From a bacterium (GTDB lineage Bacteria; Patescibacteriota; CPR2; UBA1875; JAJYID01), in NCBI GenBank assembly GCA_021823605.1, contig JAKANV010000017.1:1-10484 (forward strand): a DNA stretch of 10,484 nt, read 5' to 3'. Position 1 is the stretch's first letter; each line of letters begins with the position of its first letter. Below, piece after piece: positions 6,212 to 10,484 of this stretch. The position numbers and the translations under genes are program-made. Under the pieces are notes generated by a model. The model saw nothing but the letters and a program-made list of their open reading frames with translations. It did not search any database and was not told the origin of the DNA.

Positions 6212-6805
6212 CTATGCGACTTCTTTAGTCATAATTTTCCCGATCCTGAACTTTATTAGTACAAAGGCTATTGAGTCATAACAGAAAATGTATAGAGGAA
6301 AGGCAAGATAGGCAAAAGAGAAAGCCTTCAAAGTCAAAATTCCAATAAAGACATTCGAAGCTCCTGTTATAAACTCATGCCAATTTTCTGTTTCGGGAAA
6401 TTTGTAGGATTTAACCAAGGTCGGTATTCCTGCAGCCAGGTCTGCAAAAATACTAAAAAGTATGGCCAAATTTGGATTTTTTGTTAGATACCAAAGGATT
6501 AATCCTATGACCGACAGCAACCCACAAAATGCATCAAACTTAGTCAGCTTCCAATAAGCCTCTCTATTTACGAAAGATGAAATAAAAATCAAAAGAGGCA
6601 CAAAACCGACCATAAAAGTAGCAAGGGAAGGCAAACCTACGCCTTGTTTTATTTCTGCAGCAAAGGCAATCATAACTGCTAGTGTCCAAAACCCCCAACT
6701 AACTCGATTTGGCTTCACCTTTCCCTTTAGGGTTTCCCAAATATAACTACCTCCTCCTATGAGGTAAATTATTGCCCCCAAAAAGACGAAATTCTCGTTA
6801 ATCAT
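6212..6805 (-). CDS. Seven-helix membrane protein with internal repeat (SWEET/PQ-loop-like), 197 aa
   Basis: The family is not firmly recognised. Seven hydrophobic helices can be drawn (about 5-23, 37-52, 58-78, 90-107, 111-133, 146-160, 162-184), a 3-1-3 layout as in SWEET or PQ-loop transporters. Residues 21-37 (YIWETLKGKVKPNRVSW) and 126-142 (GIPTLVKSYKFPETENW) align without gaps, sharing I, K, P and W at the same positions; this P-x4-W loop follows the first helix of each half. A sugar or small-solute transport role is a guess from this shape. I chose ATG 6805 over the in-frame TTG at 6838 because the TTG lies inside parB and adds a polar tail. ATG 6805 comes 4 bases after the parB stop, so translation is likely coupled. 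It is the third gene of the parA-parB operon. Confidence 0.72.
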   Translation of the reverse strand: MINENFVFLGAIIYLIGGGSYIWETLKGKVKPNRVSWGFWTLAVMIAFAAEIKQGVGLPSLATFMVGFVPLLIFISSFVNREAYWKLTKFDAFCGLLSVIGLILWYLTKNPNLAILFSIFADLAAGIPTLVKSYKFPETENWHEFITGASNVFIGILTLKAFSFAYLAFPLYIFCYDSIAFVLIKFRIGKIMTKEVA

Positions 6806-6809
6806 ATAA

Positions 6810-7685
6810 CTACTTAAAAAATCCCAAGATCTTATCAAGCTCTTCTTGTGAGGTATAGTCGATAACTACTTGTCCGCCTTTTTTCTTGTTTCTGATTTGC
6901 ACTTTAGAACCAATTTTTTCTCTGAGCTCTTTTTCAATTTGAGCGACATTTGGATCTGCTTCTTTCTTTTCTGTCTTAATCTTTTGCCCGGACAGTATTT
7001 CATTAACCTTTCTCTCAGTTTCTCTCACCGAAAGTTTGCGGGCAATTATGAGCCCTAGAAGAAGTAATATTTGTTCTACGTTATCAAGCCCGAGAAGTGT
7101 TCGGCCGTGCCCTTCAGATATTTGACCCATATTGATGGCTCTTTTCACCTCAACAGGTAAAGTAAGTAAACGTACCTTGTTTGCAACCAAACTTCTGGAC
7201 TTGCCCACTTTTTTGGCAACATCTTCCTGAGTCAGTGAAAAATCCTGCATGAGTTTCTGATATGCCAATGCTTCTTCTATGACATTAAGGTTGTCTCTCT
7301 GAACGTTTTCGACAAGTGCCAGCTCTAACTTTTTTAGTTCTTTCGCATCACGTATAATTACCGGTACTTCTGGTAAGTTAATCACTTTTGCGGCACGCAA
7401 ACGCCTCTCACCAGCGATTAACTCATAACCATTCTCGGCTGGAACAACTATTAATGGTTGGATGATGCCATGTTCTTCTATTGACCTCGCCAAATCAGCC
7501 AAAGATTCATCGTTAAATGTCTGCCTCGGCTGTTGAGAATTTGGTTTTATCGTATGAGTAGGTACATTCGTCAGTTTTTCCTTCGAGTCAGTGGGTGTAG
7601 ACGTTGAGGACAGGTCATCTGTAGGAATTAATGCGTCTAACCCCCTGCCCAGACCTCGGCTAGTTTGATTTTTGTTTACCGACAT
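6810..7685 (-). CDS. parB: Chromosome-partitioning protein ParB (Spo0J)
   Basis: ParB binds centromere-like parS sites, spreads as a CTP-dependent clamp and stimulates ParA. The typical N-terminal ParA-contact peptide RGLGRGLDALIP lies at 10-21. The CTP-binding domain (about 40-135) shows QQPR (51-54), IIQPLIV, GERRLRAA (92-99) and ENVQRDNLN (126-134). The helix-turn-helix follows at about 150-172 (SLTQEDVAKKVGKSRSLVANK). A lysine-rich linker (235-242) leads to the C-terminal dimerisation domain (about 245-290). At 291 aa it is full length. ATG 7685 is preceded by AAGGAGG at a 10-base spacing, and the first bases overlap the end of parA by 10 bp. No canonical parS site was found in the window. 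Confidence 0.96.
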   Translation of the reverse strand: MSVNKNQTSRGLGRGLDALIPTDDLSSTSTPTDSKEKLTNVPTHTIKPNSQQPRQTFNDESLADLARSIEEHGIIQPLIVVPAENGYELIAGERRLRAAKVINLPEVPVIIRDAKELKKLELALVENVQRDNLNVIEEALAYQKLMQDFSLTQEDVAKKVGKSRSLVANKVRLLTLPVEVKRAINMGQISEGHGRTLLGLDNVEQILLLLGLIIARKLSVRETERKVNEILSGQKIKTEKKEADPNVAQIEKELREKIGSKVQIRNKKKGGQVVIDYTSQEELDKILGFFK

Positions 7686-8452
7686 TTTATGTGTACCTCC
7701 TTAGCTAAACTTTTATATGCATTTGCCCCTTTTCCCATCTTGTCGTAACCGAATATGCTTTTCCCGAAACTTGGTGCTTCGGCCAAACGGATATTTCTCG
7801 GAACTATCGTTTCAAAGACTTTTCCTGGGAAATGTTTTTTGACCTCATTTTCCACCTGCCGCGAAAGTATCGTCCTTTTATCATACATTGTGATAAGGAC
7901 ACCGAGCAAATCTATTTTTGGGTTTAAATTCGTTTTAATCCTCTGAACCGTATGCAGAAGCTGTCCCAGCCCTTCAAGAGCAAAATACTCCGCCTGTACG
8001 GGGATGAGTATCTTATCTGACGCGGTTAATCCGTTAACGGTCAAAAGTCCCAGTGAAGGCGGTGAATCAAGGAAAATGTAGTCATAATCGTCCGAAATCT
8101 TTGCCAAAGCATTTTTCAGCTTATGTTCACGGGCAAGGTGAGATACAAGTTCTACCTCTGCCGCCGCCAAAACTACTTGGGAAGGTAAGATATCCAGATT
8201 TTCATACTTTGTTTTATAAATAGCTTCACGAGGATGAGTTTCATTTACCAAAACATCATAAAGAGACTTCTGGACCTTCCTTCTGTCTACCCCAATTCCG
8301 CTCGTGGAGTTTCCCTGCGGATCAAGGTCGATTAAAAGCACCTTCGAACCTTCATTCGCGAGAAATGCCGAAAGATTCATCGTTGCCGTAGTCTTGCCAA
8401 CTCCGCCTTTTTGATTGGTAACGGTTATTATCTGCCCCATAGTAATTCTCAT
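7676..8452 (-). CDS. parA: Chromosome-partitioning ATPase ParA (Soj)
   Basis: ParA is a dimerising, DNA-binding ATPase that forms the gradient pulling ParB-parS complexes apart. The deviant Walker A box KGGVGKTT is at 15-22, with the signature lysine Lys15; the IDLDPQGN motif is at 41-48 and Walker B is YDYIFLDSPP (123-132). The C-terminal VPRNIRLAEAPSFGKSI is typical of chromosomal Soj proteins. The N-terminus is short and lacks the extra DNA-binding domain of plasmid type Ia ParA. The start is ambiguous: ATG 8452 gives MRITMGQ and lacks a Shine-Dalgarno, while ATG 8440 gives MGQIITVTNQKGG and has GAGA upstream and a usual ParA beginning. It overlaps parB by 10 bp and leads the parA-parB-membrane protein operon. 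Confidence 0.96.
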   Translation of the reverse strand: MRITMGQIITVTNQKGGVGKTTATMNLSAFLANEGSKVLLIDLDPQGNSTSGIGVDRRKVQKSLYDVLVNETHPREAIYKTKYENLDILPSQVVLAAAEVELVSHLAREHKLKNALAKISDDYDYIFLDSPPSLGLLTVNGLTASDKILIPVQAEYFALEGLGQLLHTVQRIKTNLNPKIDLLGVLITMYDKRTILSRQVENEVKKHFPGKVFETIVPRNIRLAEAPSFGKSIFGYDKMGKGANAYKSLAKEVHIKCR

Positions 8453-8463
8453 GATAGCAGAAA

Positions 8464-8475
8464 AAGAATATTCTT
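8464..8475. repeat. 12-bp perfect palindrome upstream of parA
   Basis: AAGAATATTCTT is an exact palindrome 12 bases upstream of the first possible parA ATG. It sits where a promoter or operator would be expected, but no strong -35/-10 pair was found there. A regulatory role is inferred from position only, and in AT-rich DNA such a palindrome can arise by chance. Confidence 0.35.
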
Positions 8476-8499
8476 GAAACTTGATTTTTAAATAGTTAT

Positions 8500-8527
8500 G
8501 GGCGCCCCGATGACCAGCGGGGCGCCC
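8500..8527 (-). terminator. GC-rich hairpin downstream of the AAA-CYTH gene
   Basis: GGGCGCCCC (8500-8508) pairs perfectly with GGGGCGCCC (8519-8527) around a 10-base loop, just after the stop at 8536. In the minus direction the stem is followed by ATAACTATTT, a poor U-tract, while on the plus strand TTATTTT follows. It probably ends the AAA-CYTH transcript, perhaps incompletely, and could protect the 3' end instead. Confidence 0.65.
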
Positions 8528-8535
8528 TTATTTTG

Positions 8536-9660
8536 CTAGATCAAGGCTAGCGCCGAGTTAGAGTAACTCGGATCATCAGTCACATCCCTGACCACCTGTA
8601 TAAAAGGAGGTAGCTCGATGGCGGCTGCTTCCTCTGTTAGCTCTATCTCGAGCAGTGTCTTGCCGGAGTGTTTCGCTGGCCTCTCTATGACATCCAGCTC
8701 AAAGTACTGACCTTTCCAAGAAAAGCAGATCCTGTCTTTTTTGACAGGCGCCCTTCTGGGATCGGCGTAAAGCAGTTCCCCACAGTACTCCTTGCCATCG
8801 ATTGGCCACTCTGTCTCGAAGCGTTTCCCCGATACTCCCGTCGACACTTTCTTTGTCTTGTAGTAACAGAAGGAGCCGTCCTGGCCGCGTTTCCTGACAC
8901 GAATTTCCTCGCCGTCGCCTTCACTCATCAGATACACCTGTTCGATATTTATTACCTGATGGTGAGGAAGCTTACTTCTATCGAACGATGCGACGAGGTA
9001 CTTGCGCTCATGCTCGATTGGCACCGGCACCCCGAGAACTCGGCAGATTGACCGATACGCCTTTTTTATCTTTCCTTCAAAGTCCGTCGCGTTGTCAATG
9101 GACTGAAGATGTGGAGCACCAACCCAGGCATCATGTGTCCTTCTGTCCATTTCAATAGCTTCTTCCCTGGTCTCCCTTCTTGCCTTGTTGTTGCCGCAAG
9201 TGTAGAACTCTTCGGCCCCGATGGCCGCTGTTACCAAATGGATAACACCTTCATACCTCTTGTCGCGAATCTGGGCGACCTTCAGATTCAAGTCGTCGAG
9301 GATCGCACCGAACTGATCACCTGAAAGATATGCCTTTACATCCATCGCGCCTCTGTCACAAAGCACGACTGACTTCTTCTCCGGATGTGCAGTCACATAG
9401 TCCTGGGCCAAACCAACGAAGTGATCCTCCACAGCAAGCTGGATAGAGAGAAGCCTCTCCTCAAAGCTCACCAGCTCTCTCTCACTTGCAGAAAACGGAT
9501 CGAAACCGCCAAGGATAGAAAGCGTCGCAAGCTCTGGACAAACAAACGTTTTAAACCCGTGGTCACTGAGCTTTTCGTCGCAAAAACTCATCCCGGTGGT
9601 TTTACCAGCACACGGACCACCAGTAAACACTATTTTGGGAACATGAATGCCGTTTGGCAT
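8536..9660 (-). CDS. P-loop (AAA_28-like) NTPase fused to a CYTH domain, 374 aa
   Basis: Two domains are visible. The N-terminal half (about 8-205) is a NadR/AAA_28-like P-loop kinase-type domain with Walker A GGPCAGKT (14-21) and VVLCDRG (98-104), probably the second nucleotide-site motif. The C-terminal half (about 215-370) is a CYTH domain with the EHERK form of the EXEXK signature (216-220), basic strands IRVRKRG (253-259) and YYKTKK (266-271), and acidic strands ELDVIE (321-326) and LLEIEL (336-341). These would line a tunnel that binds triphosphates and divalent metal. CYTH members include inorganic or thiamine triphosphatases and class IV adenylyl cyclases; the substrate here is unknown. 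ATG 9660 is chosen over 9690 because AAGGAG lies 7 bases upstream of it. GC content is near 53% in the stretch counted, and the gene has its own promoter. Confidence 0.88.
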   Translation of the reverse strand: MPNGIHVPKIVFTGGPCAGKTTGMSFCDEKLSDHGFKTFVCPELATLSILGGFDPFSASERELVSFEERLLSIQLAVEDHFVGLAQDYVTAHPEKKSVVLCDRGAMDVKAYLSGDQFGAILDDLNLKVAQIRDKRYEGVIHLVTAAIGAEEFYTCGNNKARRETREEAIEMDRRTHDAWVGAPHLQSIDNATDFEGKIKKAYRSICRVLGVPVPIEHERKYLVASFDRSKLPHHQVINIEQVYLMSEGDGEEIRVRKRGQDGSFCYYKTKKVSTGVSGKRFETEWPIDGKEYCGELLYADPRRAPVKKDRICFSWKGQYFELDVIERPAKHSGKTLLEIELTEEAAAIELPPFIQVVRDVTDDPSYSNSALALI

Positions 9661-9702
9661 AATATTTCTCCTTGTCTGTCGAAGGTACATTTTTACATAT
9701 AA

Positions 9703-9729
9703 AAAGCCAAGAAGATTCCCTCCGGCTTT
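9703..9729 (-). promoter_or_regulatory. Leader hairpin upstream of the AAA-CYTH gene
   Basis: On the minus strand AAAGCC (9729-9724) pairs with GGCTTT (9708-9703) around a 15-base loop holding GGAGGGA, followed by TTATATG. It lies between the predicted promoter and the ribosome binding site. It looks like a weak intrinsic terminator, so it could be an attenuator or a second stop for read-through from bL21. Confidence 0.4.
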
Positions 9730-9737
9730 CTGACTCT

Positions 9738-9746
9738 ATTATAGCA
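9738..9746 (-). promoter_or_regulatory. Extended -10 promoter for the AAA-CYTH gene
   Basis: The minus strand reads TGCTATAAT, a perfect extended -10, directly after the bL21 terminator. No good -35 is present at 17 bases, which extended -10 promoters can tolerate. The start site would be near 9731, giving a leader of about 70 bases before ATG 9660. Confidence 0.6.
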
Positions 9747-9748
9747 TC

Positions 9749-9774
9749 AAAAAAACTCCCTGAGGAGTTTTTTT
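9749..9774 (-). terminator. Rho-independent terminator of the bL21 gene
   Basis: A run of A then ACTCC (9755-9759), loop CTGA, GGAGT (9764-9768) and a run of T form a hairpin symmetrical enough to work on both strands. On the minus strand it begins at the bL21 stop codon itself and is followed by TTTTTTTGATG. Confidence 0.85.
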
Positions 9775-10105
9775 ATAGAGAAATTTTTTCGATTTTGACT
9801 TTCGTCAGTTTTTGTCTGTGACCCGTCTTTTTCCTGGAGTTCTTTCTTTTTTTATATTTAAAGACGACTACTTTATCCGCTTTTTCCTGAGAAACAACAC
9901 TTGCTTTCACCTTAGCATGCTCGACTTTTGGCTTACCGACTTCTATCTTTTCGCCGTCAACAACTAGTAGTACTTCTTCGAAATCGATTGCTTTTCCATC
10001 TTCAATCTCTAATTTTTCAATTTCAAAAACATCACCTTCGGAAACTTTGTATTGCTTCCCGCCGGTTTTAATTACTGCAAATTTATTGTCTTTTTCTTTA
10101 GCCAT
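9773..10105 (-). CDS. rplU: 50S ribosomal protein bL21
   Basis: bL21 is a 23S rRNA-binding protein of the large ribosomal subunit. The N-terminal signature FAVIKTGGKQYKV (residues 9-21 from the chosen start) and the basic segment VFKYKKRKNSRKKTGHRQ are diagnostic for the family. The length of 110 aa is slightly longer than usual. ATG 10105 (MAKEKDNK) is preferred to the in-frame TTG nine bases upstream. No Shine-Dalgarno is seen, but a good promoter ends about 22 bases upstream. The gene normally following in bacteria, rpmA (bL27), is absent: a terminator sits on the stop codon and the next gene is unrelated, so rplU is a single-gene unit here. Confidence 0.96.
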   Translation of the reverse strand: MAKEKDNKFAVIKTGGKQYKVSEGDVFEIEKLEIEDGKAIDFEEVLLVVDGEKIEVGKPKVEHAKVKASVVSQEKADKVVVFKYKKRKNSRKKTGHRQKLTKVKIEKISL

Positions 10106-10134
10106 AATAATCAAATATTTTTAAGCACTTATAG

Positions 10135-10163
10135 ATTTTACTAAAAAATCAGCTTTCCGTCAA
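10135..10163 (-). promoter_or_regulatory. Sigma-70-like promoter for rplU
   Basis: TTGACG (10163-10158), five of six to consensus, and TAAAAT (10140-10135), also five of six, are separated by exactly 17 bases on the minus strand. The -35 overlaps the final codon and stop of the upstream gene. The start site would be near 10128. Confidence 0.75.
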
Positions 10164-10484
10164 TTCAAAAATCTTTTATACGCCCTGGAAACACCCTCTG
10201 TATTGGCCATAAACTCCCAAAACTCAGGCCAAGATTTATTTACAGATCTAGGATATTTTACGCGAACATCCTTATTCTCAACCTTAGCCTTCATCACAAT
10301 TGCCTGTATGACTCTATGATCCTTTGACGTAATGTCTTTCCCATCTTTATCTTCATCAAGTGCTTTTTCCATCTCTACAATTCTGTTACTTTCATGTCCC
10401 TTTAAGCTGGGCCAAAGTTTTTCTCCCTTTTCTGCTGTGATAAAATCAAATGCCCTGGCGAAACAATAATCTTCAGAATGTTTG
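10160..10484 (-). CDS. Hypothetical protein, C-terminal part (runs off the right edge)
   Basis: The reading frame is open from the window edge to the stop at 10160, giving about 108 codons of the C-terminus of a longer protein. It is not an independent 70-aa gene: the ATG at 10372 is internal, since upstream codons (KHSEDYCFARAFDFITAEK and onward) remain open and look coding. The visible part is soluble, rich in charged residues and probably helical, with aromatic clusters SWPEFWEFM and a basic end YKRFLN. I do not recognise the family. The rplU promoter overlaps its last codons, so rplU is likely expressed independently of this gene. Confidence 0.65.
   Translation of the reverse strand, partial: KHSEDYCFARAFDFITAEKGEKLWPSLKGHESNRIVEMEKALDEDKDGKDITSKDHRVIQAIVMKAKVENKDVRVKYPRSVNKSWPEFWEFMANTEGVSRAYKRFLN

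Noticed and set aside
6806..6838. TTG start at 6838 for the seven-helix membrane protein
   Set aside because: It lies inside the parB coding end and adds a polar tail; ATG 6805 directly follows the parB stop.
8453..8499. parS site near parA
   Set aside because: The stretch GAAACTTGATT slightly recalls the canonical parS, but the inverted arms GTTTCAC/GTGAAAC are absent here and elsewhere in the window.
8668..9051. Plus-strand reading frame of 127 aa opposite the AAA-CYTH gene
   Set aside because: It lies wholly antisense to a well-supported gene, has no ribosome binding site or recognisable motif, and reflects the GC-rich composition of the real gene.
9661..9690. Upstream in-frame start for the AAA-CYTH gene at 9690 (adds MYLRQTRRNI)
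   Set aside because: No Shine-Dalgarno precedes 9690, the extra codons include the AAGGAG site itself, and ATG 9660 has that site at the right distance.
10160..10372. Independent 70-aa gene starting at 10372
   Set aside because: The frame stays open to the window edge with coding-like sequence, so this Met is internal to a longer gene.

Overview
The window looks like a piece of a small, fairly AT-rich bacterial genome, most likely from the Candidate Phyla Radiation (Patescibacteria), with Microgenomates-type lineages the best guess. This rests on gene content and style: chromosomal ParA/ParB, a LytR-CpsA-Psr (LCP) protein, a membrane-anchored HtrA protease, signal peptidase I and several unrecognised multi-pass membrane proteins. 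Genes are tightly packed with 1-10 bp junctions, and many starts lack a clear Shine-Dalgarno. The taxonomic call is an inference; no marker gene here settles it.

Layout, left to right. Positions 1-288 (minus) hold the N-terminal part of an FAD-dependent oxidoreductase. A regulatory gap with an inverted repeat and a good extended -10 promoter separates it from two small plus-strand genes (460-711 and 750-1016), both unrecognised, the second a membrane protein. They have strong Shine-Dalgarno sites and end at a hairpin terminator shared with the convergent minus-strand genes. Next on the minus strand come a membrane-anchored DUF192 protein (1096-1539) and a nine-cysteine two-CW protein (1574-1891). 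An envelope operon follows, transcribed leftward from 5373: LCP protein, multi-pass membrane protein, HtrA protease (5373 down to 2002).

Divergent from the LCP gene is signal peptidase I (5471-6175, plus); the two promoters are back to back. Convergent with it is a minus-strand operon, parA-parB followed by a seven-helix membrane protein with an internal repeat (8452 down to 6212). Upstream lies a separate minus-strand gene for a P-loop (AAA_28-like) plus CYTH fusion protein (8536-9660), with its own extended -10 promoter, a leader hairpin and a GC-rich 3' hairpin. Ribosomal protein bL21 (9773-10105) has its own promoter and terminator. The window ends inside an unrecognised minus-strand gene (10160 to beyond 10484).

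How the parts fit. The LCP protein, HtrA, signal peptidase and the membrane proteins all act at the cell envelope: protein export and processing, extracytoplasmic quality control, and attachment of glycopolymers. ParA/ParB handle chromosome segregation. Base composition is mosaic. By hand count over 60-base stretches, the two small plus-strand genes, the two-CW gene and the AAA-CYTH gene run near 50-60% GC, while the LCP and parA stretches counted are about 33-42%. Those richer genes may be more recent arrivals. No tRNA, rRNA, CRISPR array or insertion sequence was seen.
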